This document shows positions 50,963 to 61,942 of a stretch of 64,000 nt of DNA, one piece after another. Under the pieces are notes generated by a model. It had not been told where the DNA came from and made no database searches. It saw only the letters and a list, made by a program, of their open reading frames with translations. Numbering within the stretch: the first letter of the stretch is position 1; the number at the start of each line of letters is the position of its first letter. Source of the stretch: Solimonas sp041659605 (lineage in GTDB: Bacteria; Pseudomonadota; Gammaproteobacteria; Nevskiales; Nevskiaceae). Location: positions 29,559 through 93,558 of the forward strand of contig JBAZXW010000017.1 in NCBI GenBank assembly GCA_041659605.1, given 5' to 3'. Made by a program: the position numbers and the translations under genes.

Positions 50963-51419
50963 GCCGGCTTTCCAGGCGGTTTGCGGTTTGCGCGGCCACG
51001 AAGCTGCGCACGGCGAACTCGTCCATCTGCTTCTGGTCGCGCCGCTCTTCGACCAGGCGTTCGCGGCGGCGGTAGCAGTCGGCAAGCTGGTCCAGCGTGG
51101 ACACTTCGCGGTGCTCCAGCAGCCAGCGACCACGCTCGGCATCGCAGCCGGCGCGCGCCTGCTCGACCAGCCGTGTCTGCATCGCCACGGCCTCGCGCAG
51201 ACGCTCGATGAACGCGCGCTGGTTCATCAGCATGCGCGCGCTACCCGCGCTGCCCATGCCTTCGTACTCGGCGAGATAGCGGGTCAGCTCGTGCAGGCGC
51301 AGCTCGCGTTCGCTGAGCTGACGCTGCTGATCGAGCAGGCGGCGGGTGGCCTCCTCCTCGCGCGTCTCGGCACGCTGTTGCAGCGGCTGCAGGCGTTCTG
51401 ACGCAAGCTGGGTTCTCAC
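50949..51419 (-). CDS. fliJ: flagellar export chaperone/escort FliJ
   Basis: A 156-residue coiled-coil protein, rich in Arg, Glu and Gln, that escorts export chaperones and couples to the FliI ATPase. It starts at GTG 51419, overlapping the fliI stop by 4 bp. Sequence conservation in this family is low; identification relies on length, coiled-coil character and position. Confidence 0.85.
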   Translation of the reverse strand: MRTQLASERLQPLQQRAETREEEATRRLLDQQRQLSERELRLHELTRYLAEYEGMGSAGSARMLMNQRAFIERLREAVAMQTRLVEQARAGCDAERGRWLLEHREVSTLDQLADCYRRRERLVEERRDQKQMDEFAVRSFVAAQTANRLESRHERH

Positions 51420-52798
51420 GATTTATCTCCGATGGCAGGACCCAGCAGCTCCGCGAGGGCGCGCTGGCTGTCGTGCAGGTGGGCCGCACGATCGACGCTT
51501 TGCCGCAGGAACTCTTCGATCCTCGGCCACATGGCGATTGCGGCATCGACGCGCGGATCGGCGCCCTTCTGGTAGGCGCCGATATTGATCAGGTCACGGT
51601 TGCGCTGGTACGCGGAAAACAGGGCGCGCAGCTGGCGCGCACGCTGCAACTGCTCCGGCGAGACGATCGCCGGCATCACGCGCGACAGCGAGGCTTCGAT
51701 GTCGATCGCCGGATACAGGCCCGAATCGGCAATCGCACGCGACAGCACGAAGTGCCCGTCGAGAATGCCGCGTGCCGCGTCGGCGATCGGGTCGTTGGGA
51801 TCGTCGCCTTCGACCAGCACCGTATAGAACGCGGTGATCGAGCCGCCGCCCTTGCGGCCGTTGCCGGCGCGTTCGACCAGGCCGGGCAGGCGCGCGAACA
51901 CCGACGGCGGATAGCCGCGCGTCGTCGGCGGCTCGCCGACCGCCAGGCCGATCTCGCGCTGCGCCTGCGCGAAGCGCGTCAGCGAATCCATCAGCAGCAG
52001 GACGTTGCGGCCGCTGTCGCGGAAGTATTCGGCAATCGCGGTCGCCGTGTAGGCCGCGCGCAGACGCAGCAGCGGCGAGCGGTCGGCGGGCGTCGCGACG
52101 ACGACCGCGCGGCGCCGACCTTCGGCGCCCAGGTTGTGATCGATGAACTCGCGCACTTCGCGGCCGCGCTCACCGAGCAGACCGACGACGATGACGTCGG
52201 CAGCGGTGTAGCGGGTCATCATCCCCAGCAGCGTCGACTTGCCGACGCCGGTCCCGGCGAACAGGCCCACGCGCTGGCCGCGGCCCACCGTCAGCAGCGA
52301 ATTGATCACGCGCACGCCGACATCCAGCGGTCGTGTCACCGGCTCGCGCTCGAGCGGATTGATCGGCGCGCCGTACAGGCGCGCATGGCCGTCGCAGGAC
52401 AGGCGGCCGAGCCCGTCGATCGGACGACCTTCGCCGTCGAGCACGCGCCCGAGCAGCGCTTCGCCGACTTCGACTTCGGCCGCGCGCCCCGACGGCACGA
52501 CGCGCGCATGCGGCACCAGGCCGTGCATGTCGCCGCTGGGCATCAGGTAGAGCCGTTCGCCGGAGAAGCCGACGACTTCGGCCTCGACGCTGCTGCCGTC
52601 GGCATTGGCGATGCGCGCACGCGCGCCGACCGGAAGCTGGCAGCCGACCGCCTCCAGCGTCAGGCCGACGACGCGACGCAGCTGGCCTTCGACCCGGAAG
52701 CTCGGCGCACTGGCCGTGCGCTGCGCGCGTTCGCGCAGGTGCGAATTGAACCGCCGGCTCGCCGCCTGGGCCCACTCGTTCACCGGCCCGTCGCTCAT
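51416..52798 (-). CDS. fliI: flagellar export ATPase FliI
   Basis: A 460-residue F1-beta-like ATPase powering flagellar export. Walker A is GLFAGTGVGKSTLLGM, Walker B NVLLLMDSLTRFAQAQREI, and RGYPPSVFARLPGLVERAG is the family signature. ATG 52798 overlaps the fliH stop by 4 bp, and a longer upstream extension lacks support. Confidence 0.96.
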   Translation of the reverse strand: MSDGPVNEWAQAASRRFNSHLRERAQRTASAPSFRVEGQLRRVVGLTLEAVGCQLPVGARARIANADGSSVEAEVVGFSGERLYLMPSGDMHGLVPHARVVPSGRAAEVEVGEALLGRVLDGEGRPIDGLGRLSCDGHARLYGAPINPLEREPVTRPLDVGVRVINSLLTVGRGQRVGLFAGTGVGKSTLLGMMTRYTAADVIVVGLLGERGREVREFIDHNLGAEGRRRAVVVATPADRSPLLRLRAAYTATAIAEYFRDSGRNVLLLMDSLTRFAQAQREIGLAVGEPPTTRGYPPSVFARLPGLVERAGNGRKGGGSITAFYTVLVEGDDPNDPIADAARGILDGHFVLSRAIADSGLYPAIDIEASLSRVMPAIVSPEQLQRARQLRALFSAYQRNRDLINIGAYQKGADPRVDAAIAMWPRIEEFLRQSVDRAAHLHDSQRALAELLGPAIGDKS

Positions 52799-53409
52799 TG
52801 ATGTGCCCCGTCCGGCGACTGCGCCGCGACACGCACGCGTTCGTCGAGGCGGCCGTCGATCTGCGACGACTCGGTGAACACGCGGCAATCGCCGCGCTTG
52901 AGCGTCGCATCGGCGACGACCTCGAATTCCTTGACTTCGTGCGACGGTGTGACCTGCTCGCGCAGCAGCGCCACGTCGTCCGGATGCACGCTGACGCGGA
53001 CGCTGCGCGCCAGCGGCGGCAGCCCGCCGAGCGCGTCGCGCACCATCGCGACCACGCGCTCCGGAGTGATGCTGAGTTCTTCGTGAAGGATGCGGCGCGC
53101 GATCGCTGCGGCGAAGTCGACCAGCGCCTGTTCAGTCTCCTCGTCCAGATGCGCCAGCGGCCGCGCCATGTGCTCGATCAGCGCCTGCAGGCGCTGCCCC
53201 TGGACCAGCGCCGCCTTCTGCCCGGCGGCGAAGCCTTCGCCCTGGCCGCGCTGGAAGCCGTCCTGGTAGGCCGCCGCTTCGATGTCGTCGAGCCGCTGCG
53301 CCGTCGGCGGCGACCCGGAGCCCTGATCGAAACGCGGCAGCTGCCAACGCGCCATGCCGGCGCCGAGCGACTCGGAGAGCAGCACTTCGGCCTCGGCGGA
53401 CTGCGACAT
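52795..53409 (-). CDS. fliH: flagellar export regulator FliH
   Basis: A 204-residue stator-like protein binding FliI. Gly/Gln-rich AYQDGFQRGQGEGFAAGQKA contains the family's GxxxG-type repeats, followed by RILHEELSITPERVVAMVRDAL and a conserved C-terminal strand region. Start overlaps the fliG stop by 1 bp. Confidence 0.92.
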   Translation of the reverse strand: MSQSAEAEVLLSESLGAGMARWQLPRFDQGSGSPPTAQRLDDIEAAAYQDGFQRGQGEGFAAGQKAALVQGQRLQALIEHMARPLAHLDEETEQALVDFAAAIARRILHEELSITPERVVAMVRDALGGLPPLARSVRVSVHPDDVALLREQVTPSHEVKEFEVVADATLKRGDCRVFTESSQIDGRLDERVRVAAQSPDGAHQ

Positions 53410-54473
53410 CAGACGAACTCCTCGCCCTTGCCGCCGATGACGATGGTGCCGGCGTCGGCCAGGCGGCGCGCGGCGCCGAGGATTTCCTTCTGCGCGGCCT
53501 CGACGTCGGACAGCTTGGCCGGACCCTTGGCCTCCATGTCCTCGACCAGCATCTCGGCAGCGCGCTTGGACATGTTGCGCAGGATCTTGTCCTTGATGCG
53601 CGGATCGGCGCCCTTGAGCGCCATGCTCAGGGTGTCGGTCGCGACTTCGCGCAGCAGCGTCTGCACGCTGCGGTCGTCGACCTCGGCGAGGTCGTCGAAC
53701 ACGAACATCAGGTCCTGGATCTTCTGCGAGAGTTCCTGATCGGCCTCGCCGATCTTGGCGACGATCGCCTGCTCCTCGGCCGAGTCCATCAGGTTGAGAA
53801 TGCCGGCGGCGACCTTGATCCCGCCGACGCTGGACGCCTTCAGGTTGCCGCCGCCGCTGAACTGCTTCTCCATGATCTCGTCAAGCTCGCGCAACGCCGT
53901 CGGCTGGATGCCGTCGAGGCGTGCGATGCGCATCAGCACGTCGCTCTTCATGCGTTCCGGCAGCTGCGTCAGGACATCCGCGGCCTGGTCCGCATCGAGA
54001 TACGACAGCACGATGGCGACGATCTGCGGATGCTCGTTGCGCACGATGTCGGCCACCGCGCGCGTCTCCATCCACTTGAGCGCTTCCAGGCCCTTGCTGT
54101 TGCGGCCGAGCAGGATGCGGTCGATCACGCCGGAGGCCTTGTCCTGCCCCAACGCGTTGACCAGCACGCGCCGCACGTAGTCGTCGGCACCGACGCCCAG
54201 CGAGGTCTGCGCATCGAGGTCGTCGACGAAGCTCTGCATCACCTCGGTGGCGCGATCGCGCGAGACGTTGCTCAGCGTCGCCATCGCCGCGCCGACCTTC
54301 TGCACGTCCTTGGCCCCCATGTGCTTGAGCACTTCCGCCGCCTCGCTTTCGCCAAGCGACATCAACAGGATCGCGGCGCGATCGATGCCCGTGGTTGGCG
54401 CCTGCTTGGACGGCGTTGCGGCCGACTTCGACGACGATCCTGCGTGTTTGGAGGCGGCTTCGGCCATCGCCAT
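53409..54473 (-). CDS. fliG: flagellar motor switch protein FliG
   Basis: A 354-residue rotor protein. The N-terminal FliF-binding domain begins after a Ser/Ala-rich extension with DRAAILLMSLGESEAAEVL; the middle domain has the EHPQ motif in IVRNEHPQIVAIVLS; the C-terminal torque domain has charged residues in FDDLAEVDDRSVQTLLREV. It is 107 bp downstream of fliF. Confidence 0.95.
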   Translation of the reverse strand: MAMAEAASKHAGSSSKSAATPSKQAPTTGIDRAAILLMSLGESEAAEVLKHMGAKDVQKVGAAMATLSNVSRDRATEVMQSFVDDLDAQTSLGVGADDYVRRVLVNALGQDKASGVIDRILLGRNSKGLEALKWMETRAVADIVRNEHPQIVAIVLSYLDADQAADVLTQLPERMKSDVLMRIARLDGIQPTALRELDEIMEKQFSGGGNLKASSVGGIKVAAGILNLMDSAEEQAIVAKIGEADQELSQKIQDLMFVFDDLAEVDDRSVQTLLREVATDTLSMALKGADPRIKDKILRNMSKRAAEMLVEDMEAKGPAKLSDVEAAQKEILGAARRLADAGTIVIGGKGEEFV

Positions 54474-54580
54474 GACTCAGATTCCGGCTGCGGACAGTGG
54501 AAGTGTTCCGGGCATGGTGGGGACTTTTCGCGGTGCGCAGCGAGCGCAGGCGGCGAACGGTCGGTTCTGGCCGACGCGCA

Positions 54581-56206
54581 TCACCCGCCTTCCTGACCGA
54601 TCCAGGTCTTGACCACCTGCGCGACCCGTTTCGGATCCTGGGCGACCGCGGCGCGCGCGGTCTGCAGCTTCTGCTCGTACTGCCCCATCGGCAGCGCCGC
54701 GGCGCCGGAACTCAGGGCCAGCTGGTCCGGTGCCGGACCGCGCTCGCCCGCGTCCGTTCCCGCCGGCAGCGCGTGTGCGGAAGCCCTGCGCAGCGGTGTC
54801 GCCATCAGCGACCGCAGCGTCGGGCGCAGCACGAAGAAGATCAGCGCCAGCACCATCGCGACACCGCCGGCGTTGCGCGCGGCATCGATCAGCTGCGGCT
54901 GCTGCCACAGCGGGATCGACTCCGGCTCCGGCAGCTCTGCCTTGAGGAACGCCGCGTTCTGCACGCTGACCGAATCGCCGCGCTGGGCGTCGAAGCCGAC
55001 CGCCTCGCGCACCAGCGACTCGACCTTGGCGATCTCTTCCGTGGTCAGCGGCATCAGTTCGGTCTCGCCCGCCTTGCCGCCCGCCTTGGGGCGCGGCAGG
55101 TGGTCGACGAGCACTGCAACGGACAGCCGGCGCAGCTTGCCGACCGGCTGGCGCGTGTGGCTGACGGTGCGGTCCATCTCGTAATTGCGTGTCGCCTGGC
55201 GCGACATGTCCTTGGCTTCCGACCCTGCCGCCGTCTCGTTGAGCGGCGGGTTGGCGCTGGCGGCCGGCGGCTGGTTGCTGGTCGCGCCCGGGATGCCGGC
55301 CCCCGAACCGCCGGCGCCGCGCATCTGCTCGTTGATCTGTTCGCTGCGCACCTTGGCCGGGTCCGGCGTGTACACCTCGCGCGCCTCCTCGGTGACCGCG
55401 TAGTCGACATCGGCGGTGACCTGTGCGTTGACGCGGCCGCTGCCGACCAGCGGCATCAGCAGCTCGTTGATGCGCCGCATGTAGTCGCCTTCGAGACGGC
55501 GCGTGTGCTCCAGTTGCTCGGCGCCGCGCGCCATCGCCGAGTCCGCATCCTGCTGGCTCAGCAGGCGGCCGTACTGGTCGATGACGGTGACGCCGCTCGC
55601 CGGCATGCCGGCGACGCTGGAGGCCACCAGATGCACGATCGACCCGACCTGGTTCTGTTCAAGCGTGCGCCCGGGATGCAGATCGACCAGCACCGAAGCG
55701 CTCGGCGTGCTGCCGTCGCGCGCAAACGCGGTGGGCTTGGGGATCGCCAGGTGCACGCGCGCGGCGCGCACCGGCTGCAACGCCGAAATGGTCCGCACCA
55801 GCTCCGTCTCCAGCGCGTGCTGGTAGCGCGCCGACTCGATGAACTGGCTGGTGCCGAAGCCCTGGTCCTCCTGCATCATCTCGAAGCCGACGTTGCTGCC
55901 GTTCGGCAGCCCTTGCGCCGCCAGATGCAGGCGCGCCTGGTCGAGTTGCGCCTGCGGCACGGCGACGACGCCGCTGCCCGGCTCGAAACGGTAGGGAATG
56001 TTGGCGCCGCGCAGGGCCTCGGCCATTTCGGCGGCATCGCGATCGGCCAGGCCGCTGTAGAGCGCGGTGTAGCCGGGCTCCTGCGACCAGCGGAACGCCC
56101 ACAGCCCGAGCGCCACCGCGAAGGCGATGCCGACGAGCATCGCCAGCTGGCGCAGCGCCGGAATGTCCTTGAGCTGACCTACATTGGGAATCGCAGCTTG
56201 TGCCAT
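54581..56206 (-). CDS. fliF: flagellar MS-ring protein FliF
   Basis: A 541-residue MS-ring subunit. Two membrane helices lie near residues 25-42 and 445-465. The periplasmic RBM domains contain GYTALYSGLADRDAAEM and ARVHLAIPKPTAFARDG; the C-terminal cytoplasmic tail binds FliG. It is 17 bp after fliE. Confidence 0.95.
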   Translation of the reverse strand: MAQAAIPNVGQLKDIPALRQLAMLVGIAFAVALGLWAFRWSQEPGYTALYSGLADRDAAEMAEALRGANIPYRFEPGSGVVAVPQAQLDQARLHLAAQGLPNGSNVGFEMMQEDQGFGTSQFIESARYQHALETELVRTISALQPVRAARVHLAIPKPTAFARDGSTPSASVLVDLHPGRTLEQNQVGSIVHLVASSVAGMPASGVTVIDQYGRLLSQQDADSAMARGAEQLEHTRRLEGDYMRRINELLMPLVGSGRVNAQVTADVDYAVTEEAREVYTPDPAKVRSEQINEQMRGAGGSGAGIPGATSNQPPAASANPPLNETAAGSEAKDMSRQATRNYEMDRTVSHTRQPVGKLRRLSVAVLVDHLPRPKAGGKAGETELMPLTTEEIAKVESLVREAVGFDAQRGDSVSVQNAAFLKAELPEPESIPLWQQPQLIDAARNAGGVAMVLALIFFVLRPTLRSLMATPLRRASAHALPAGTDAGERGPAPDQLALSSGAAALPMGQYEQKLQTARAAVAQDPKRVAQVVKTWIGQEGG

Positions 56207-56223
56207 GGGTCAAGTCCTGAGAG

Positions 56224-56550
56224 TCAAACCGGCATGTTCATGATGTCCTGGTAAGCCGATACCAGGCGGTTGCGCACTTCGGTCATCGCGCGGAAGTTCA
56301 CCTGCGCCTTGGCCGAGGCCAGCATCACGTCGGCGAGCTCGACGCTGCGGTCGCCGCGCGAAAAGGAATCCTGCAGACGGCCCGCCGACTGCTGGGTCTG
56401 GTTGACCTGGTCGATGGCGCCCTTGAGCATGCCGTCGAAGCCGGACTTCTGCGCCGCGTCTGTCGCCGGCGGCGCAGCAGGCTTCAGCGACGCCTGCGAC
56501 TGCAGCGCGCGGATCTGCGCCAGAACCCGGGTGACGTCCATATCGCTCAT
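56224..56550 (-). CDS. fliE: flagellar hook-basal body protein FliE
   Basis: A 108-residue rod/MS-ring junction protein. The C-terminal helix SVELADVMLASAKAQVNF and EVRNRLVSAYQDIMNMPV is the family hallmark. ATG 56550 has a GGGA site 6 nt upstream and is preceded by a sigma-54 site. Confidence 0.93.
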   Translation of the reverse strand: MSDMDVTRVLAQIRALQSQASLKPAAPPATDAAQKSGFDGMLKGAIDQVNQTQQSAGRLQDSFSRGDRSVELADVMLASAKAQVNFRAMTEVRNRLVSAYQDIMNMPV

Positions 56551-56585
56551 GTGGTGTCCCGCATGACTTGTGTGTGCGGGGGACG

Positions 56586-56601
56586 AGCAACTTCCGTTCC
56601 C
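56586..56601 (-). promoter_or_regulatory. sigma-54 promoter of fliE
   Basis: On the minus strand GGGAACGGAAGTTGCT fits the -24/-12 consensus with 10 nt between GG and GC. The -12 element is about 36 nt before the fliE ATG. Confidence 0.75.
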
Positions 56602-56658
56602 GACGCCGCAGCGGGGCGACGTCAATCTTCCGGCACCGTAAAGGGAGTGATGCAGTTC

Positions 56659-56720
56659 GTAGCCCGGGCGCAGCCCGGGGACCGGCCCACGCCGGTGTCA
56701 ACTCCCGGGCTGCGCCCGGG

Positions 56721-56724
<4 letters not shown>
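56659..56724. repeat. palindromic repeat carrying the fleQ stop codon
   Basis: Arms GTAGCCCGGGCGCAGCCCGGG-type, given here as GTAGCCCGGGCGCAG and CTGCGCCCGGGCTAC, flank a 34-nt centre. The TAG stop of fleQ (56723-56721) is formed by the right arm's CTAC. It lies between fleQ and the fliE promoter and may terminate fleQ transcription. Confidence 0.8.
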
Positions 56725-58195
<1,471 letters not shown>

Positions 58196-58199
<4 letters not shown>

Positions 58200-58573
58200 C
58201 CAGCCCTCTTCACCATTTCGCGCACGAACGCGATCACTTCGGTTTCGTAGTACTGCTTGTTGACGAAGCCCTCAGCGCCGACCTGGGCGACAAATTCGCG
58301 ATGCGCGGGATCGTCGTAGTGCGAGGCAATCACGATCACCGGCGGCCGATCCTGGGCCTTGATCAGGCGCGTCGCCTGCAGGCCGCCCATCCCGGGCATC
58401 GCCAGATCCATGATGATCAGATCGGGACGCAGCGATTCGGCCATGCGCACCGCCTCGTGACCGTCGTGCGCCTCACCGACCACGTCGATCTCCGCGCAGT
58501 CTTCCAGCAGGTGCCGCGCCAGAATCAGAAACGGCCGGTTGTCGTCCACCAGCAAAGTCCGCAGCGTCTTCAC
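58196..58573 (-). CDS. single-domain response regulator
   Basis: A 125-residue receiver-only protein. Acidic residues LVDDNRPF, phosphoacceptor Asp in IIMDLAMPGMGG, Ser in VIASHYDD and Lys in FVNKQYYE are all present, so it should be phosphorylated. Unlike CheY it lacks the IIKPF segment, so it is probably not a motor-binding CheY. Its stop overlaps the fleQ start by 4 bp, suggesting it works with FleQ; its kinase is not identified. Confidence 0.85.
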
Positions 58574-58605
58574 TCAAGCCCTCCATGAGCAGCACCGGCG
58601 TTTCC

Positions 58606-60057
58606 TTACGCCACCACGCGCAGGTTGCGCCGCGGCAGATCCGGACCGCGTTCCTTCGCCGACGGGATGCGCATCGCCTCGCGATACTTGGCGACCGTGC
58701 GCCGCGCCACCCGCACACCCTTGCGCGCCAGAATGGCAGCAATATCACCGTCGCACAACGGCACTGCGACGTTCTCGCCGTCGACGATCCGGCGGATCAT
58801 CGCCTTGACCGCGGTACCGGAGGTTTCGCCCTCGACGCCGGTGATCTGCGACGGGAAGAAAGCCTTGAGTTCGTAGACGCCCCAGGGCGTCTGCACCCAC
58901 TTGTTGGTGGTGACGCGGCACACCGTCGACTCGTGCATGCCGATCGCACTTGCGATCTCGCGCAGGGTCAGCGGCGCCATGCCCTCCTCGCCGTGCTGCA
59001 GGAACGCCTGCTGCCGTTCGAAGATCGCGCGCGTGGCGCGCAACAGCGTGTCGTTGCGCATCTCGATGCCGCGCACCAGCCAGCGCGCCTCCTGCAGCTG
59101 CTCGCGCATCATGCGATGACCGCTGCCGCCGAGGCAGCGCTCGTACTGGCGGTTGACGCGCACGCGCGGCAGCCGCTCGGCGCTCAGCCAGATTTTCCAC
59201 GCACCCGGCGTGCCGCTGACAATGATGTCCGGCAGCGCCGCCTCGGCCGCCGCTGCCGGCGTCGCACCCGGCTTGGGGGTGAGGGTCAACACCAGGTTGA
59301 TGGCCTTGCGCAGCTGCAGATTGTCGACCTGCAGGCGCTCACGCATACCGGAGAAATCGCGCCGGGCCAGGGCCTCGACCTCACCATCGACGATGGCCTG
59401 CGCCAGGGCGCGCACCGGCGTCGCCGGCAATGCGCGCAGTTGCAGGCTCAGGCATTCGCGCAGATCGCGCGCGCCAAAGCCGGTGGGCTCGACGCTCTGC
59501 ACCTTGGCCAGCGCGGCTTCGACTTCCGCGATCTCCGGCTGCGGATCGAGGCCGGATTCCAGCGCCACGCCGTCCAGCGGCTGGGTCAGATAACCGTTGT
59601 CGTCGATGGCATCGAGGATCACGGCGATCAGGCGCGCCTCGCGCGGCGTCTCGACCACCAGTTGCAGTTGTTCCAGCGCGGACAGGCGCGCGTCCTGGGC
59701 CTGCGGCGCGGGCACGCGCGCCTCCCAGGGCTCACCGTCCTCGTCGTTGGGCTCGCCGCCGGACCAGGACTCGCGGCTGGACCAGTCGAAGTCCGCTTCG
59801 ACCTGCGTGCCCGCGCTCGGATCCTGGCCGCTGACCGCGACCGGCTCCTCGACCTGCACCAACTCCTCGGCAGCCGGCGTTTCATTCTCTTCGTCGTCGC
59901 CGTCCTCGACCGGTTCGAGCATGACGTTGCATTCCAGCGCCTCGCGCAGCTCCTGCTCCAGCTCCAGCGAGGACAGTTGCAGCAGCCGGATCGACTGCAG
60001 CAGCTGCGGTGTCATCGTCTGGCTCTGCGTCGTCTTCAAGTGTAGGCCCGGCTTCAT
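58606..60057 (-). CDS. rpoN: RNA polymerase sigma-54 factor
   Basis: A 483-residue sigma-54. The Gln/Leu-rich region I is LLQSIRLLQLSSLELEQEL; an acidic region II (about 55-110) follows; the core-binding region and the C-terminal RpoN box ARRTVAKYREA are intact. Housekeeping rpoN usually sits with lptB and hpf; this copy lies next to fleQ inside the flagellar cluster and may be a second, motility-specific rpoN. A GGAG site lies 7 nt before the ATG. Confidence 0.95.
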   Translation of the reverse strand: MKPGLHLKTTQSQTMTPQLLQSIRLLQLSSLELEQELREALECNVMLEPVEDGDDEENETPAAEELVQVEEPVAVSGQDPSAGTQVEADFDWSSRESWSGGEPNDEDGEPWEARVPAPQAQDARLSALEQLQLVVETPREARLIAVILDAIDDNGYLTQPLDGVALESGLDPQPEIAEVEAALAKVQSVEPTGFGARDLRECLSLQLRALPATPVRALAQAIVDGEVEALARRDFSGMRERLQVDNLQLRKAINLVLTLTPKPGATPAAAAEAALPDIIVSGTPGAWKIWLSAERLPRVRVNRQYERCLGGSGHRMMREQLQEARWLVRGIEMRNDTLLRATRAIFERQQAFLQHGEEGMAPLTLREIASAIGMHESTVCRVTTNKWVQTPWGVYELKAFFPSQITGVEGETSGTAVKAMIRRIVDGENVAVPLCDGDIAAILARKGVRVARRTVAKYREAMRIPSAKERGPDLPRRNLRVVA

Positions 60058-60206
60058 TGGGTATCTCCGTCGCGTGCTCTTTTGGGGGATCTGATTCGTG
60101 CTGCCAGCATTAATGACGCGTGGCTTACATCCAATCCAAGAATTCCCGACAACTTGTAGTGGATCGCCCGACGAACGACGTAAAGCCGTCGGCCGCCTGC
60201 CGCGGA

Positions 60207-60842
60207 TCAGAGGCGCGCATAGTCGAGCCCGGTGCGGATCGCGTAGCGCATCAGCGCGTTGGTGCCGTAGAGGCCCAGCGAATCCATCATCCGCGCGCGA
60301 TGGGTCTCGACCGTCTTGATGCTCACGCCCATCAGCGCGGCGATTTCCTTGGTCGATTTGCCCTGCGCGATCATCTGCAGAACCTGGCGCTGGCGCGGCG
60401 TCAGCGAGACATCGTCCTCGACGCGGTCGTTGCCGCGCCGCTCGATCGCGGCGTGCGAAATCGACGGGCTCAGATAGATCTGGTGTTTTTGCACGGCGCG
60501 CAGCGCGAGACCCAGCTCGGCGGTGTCGCCGTCCTTGTCGACGAAGCCGGCCGCGCCCTGGCGCAGCGCCGCCCGGATGGTCTGGCCGTCGACGCGCGAC
60601 GACACCACGACAACGGCAACGTCCGGGTAGTAGCGGCGCAGCTGCGTCAGCGCCTCAAGGCCGGTCATGCCGGGAAGATCGGTATCGGTCAGGGCGACGT
60701 CGGGACGATGCTGATGCACCTGCTCCAGCAGACCCTGCCCGTCCGCGGCCTCACCGACCACCTTGGTATCGGTGCCTTCTTCAATCAGCCGCCTGAGTCC
60801 GGCCCGCACCATATTGCGGGCATCCGCCAGAACTACGCGCAT
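60207..60842 (-). CDS. NarL/FixJ-type response regulator
   Basis: A 211-residue two-domain regulator. The receiver has the phosphoacceptor Asp in ALTDTDLPGM and Lys in FVDKDG, but the acidic pair reads ADAR, one aspartate short of the usual DD. The C-terminal LuxR HTH is SLTPRQRQVLQMIAQGKST and IAALMGVSIKTVETHRARMM. Located between the PilZ protein and rpoN. An AGGAGG site precedes the ATG. Confidence 0.88.
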   Translation of the reverse strand: MRVVLADARNMVRAGLRRLIEEGTDTKVVGEAADGQGLLEQVHQHRPDVALTDTDLPGMTGLEALTQLRRYYPDVAVVVVSSRVDGQTIRAALRQGAAGFVDKDGDTAELGLALRAVQKHQIYLSPSISHAAIERRGNDRVEDDVSLTPRQRQVLQMIAQGKSTKEIAALMGVSIKTVETHRARMMDSLGLYGTNALMRYAIRTGLDYARL

Positions 60843-60892
60843 CCGGAGGTCCTCCTGTCATCGATTGGACGACCTCATTGTCGGGAGAGCCC

Positions 60893-61450
60893 CTACGGCG
60901 TGGGGTTTGCTCCCGGCGAGCGCGCGCCGGCGACCGACCGGCGGTGGCGGGTGAACACAAAACGTTCAAGAGCGGCGCCCATGGCATCGCTCATCTCGCG
61001 GAAACGGGCACAGACCTCGCCTTCATGCACGCCGACGACATCGGCGGGCCAGCACAGCGGCGCAGGCGCACAGGCATGCAAGTCGAGGGTGATCAGCACC
61101 GGCGCGCCCGCGGCCGGCGTATCGGCGGCGTTGGGCCAGCACAGACCCTCGCGGCTCAAACGGATCGGCGTCGCCGGGTCATCGCCGCGGCTGGCGTGCA
61201 GAACCGCGCCAAGCAGATCCAGAACCACGTCGAGCTTCTGGCTCAGTCGCTCGACCTCGTCCTCCAGCGATTTGCCGGTGAGGTCCGCCCGCTGATGCCG
61301 TTCGTCGAGAACCGCAACCGCGTGCAGCATGCGCAGGTTTTGGTCGTGCCAGTGTTCGAGCATCGCCTGTGACGGCTGCGATGTGAGCGCTTCCAGTCGC
61401 AGAGGAAGACAGTCCCGGTAACCGAGCCACTGGTCGAGAGGACCTGTCAT
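60893..61450 (-). CDS. probable atypical PilZ-domain protein
   Basis: A 185-residue protein beginning YRDCLPLRLEAL and containing a helical segment VERLSQKLDVVLDLLGAVLHA followed by a beta-rich region with IRLSREGLCW. This layout resembles the atypical tetrameric PilZ family found next to fliS in Xanthomonas. A classical RxxxR c-di-GMP motif is not evident. It may be a c-di-GMP-linked motility regulator. Immediately downstream of fliS, in the position where fliT would often be. Confidence 0.65.
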   Translation of the reverse strand: MTGPLDQWLGYRDCLPLRLEALTSQPSQAMLEHWHDQNLRMLHAVAVLDERHQRADLTGKSLEDEVERLSQKLDVVLDLLGAVLHASRGDDPATPIRLSREGLCWPNAADTPAAGAPVLITLDLHACAPAPLCWPADVVGVHEGEVCARFREMSDAMGAALERFVFTRHRRSVAGARSPGANPTP

Positions 61451-61458
61451 CGGCAGCC

Positions 61459-61842
61459 TCAGTGCGGCACCGGCATTGCATCCCAGGCGCTCTTGAGCCG
61501 ACGCACCAGATCCGACATCTCGTCGATGGCGGTGACGTCGTTCTTGAGATTCGCATGCAGGATGCGCGCCGTCATGTACGAGTAGAGCGCATCGAGATTG
61601 CGGGCGATAGCGCCGCCCTGTGCCTGATCCAGGTTCATCTTCAGATGCTGCACGATTTCCAGCGCCGACGACAACGCCCGTGCCTTGGCGCCCGCCTCGC
61701 CGCGCGCGATCCCGCCGCGCGCCGCTGCCAGCCGGCCGAGCAGGCCCGCATAGAGCATCTCGATCAGCTTGTGCGGCGAAGCCTCCTGGGCTTCGCCGTA
61801 TACGGAAGTGTTGCGGTACTGGGCGAGGGCGGCGTAAGACAC
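61459..61842 (-). CDS. fliS: flagellin export chaperone FliS
   Basis: A 127-residue helical-bundle chaperone that binds the flagellin C-terminus. Conserved segments are ASPHKLIEMLYAGLLGRL and IARNLDALYSYMTARIL. Start is GTG 61842 with AAAGGA 9 nt upstream. A sigma-28 site is 40 bp upstream. Confidence 0.93.
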   Translation of the reverse strand: MSYAALAQYRNTSVYGEAQEASPHKLIEMLYAGLLGRLAAARGGIARGEAGAKARALSSALEIVQHLKMNLDQAQGGAIARNLDALYSYMTARILHANLKNDVTAIDEMSDLVRRLKSAWDAMPVPH

Positions 61843-61882
61843 GGTGAGCGATCCTTTCTGGCGGCGTTCGTTCGTGATGACT

Positions 61883-61909
61883 GTATCGGCCCTTCTGCCC
61901 CGATCTTGA
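61883..61909 (-). promoter_or_regulatory. sigma-28 (FliA) promoter of fliS
   Basis: On the minus strand TCAA is followed after exactly 15 nt by GCCGATAC, differing from the TAAA-N15-GCCGATAA consensus at two positions. It lies between fliD and fliS. Confidence 0.75.
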
Positions 61910-61942
61910 GCGCCGCATCGTGAGCGGCACCCCGCAAACGGC

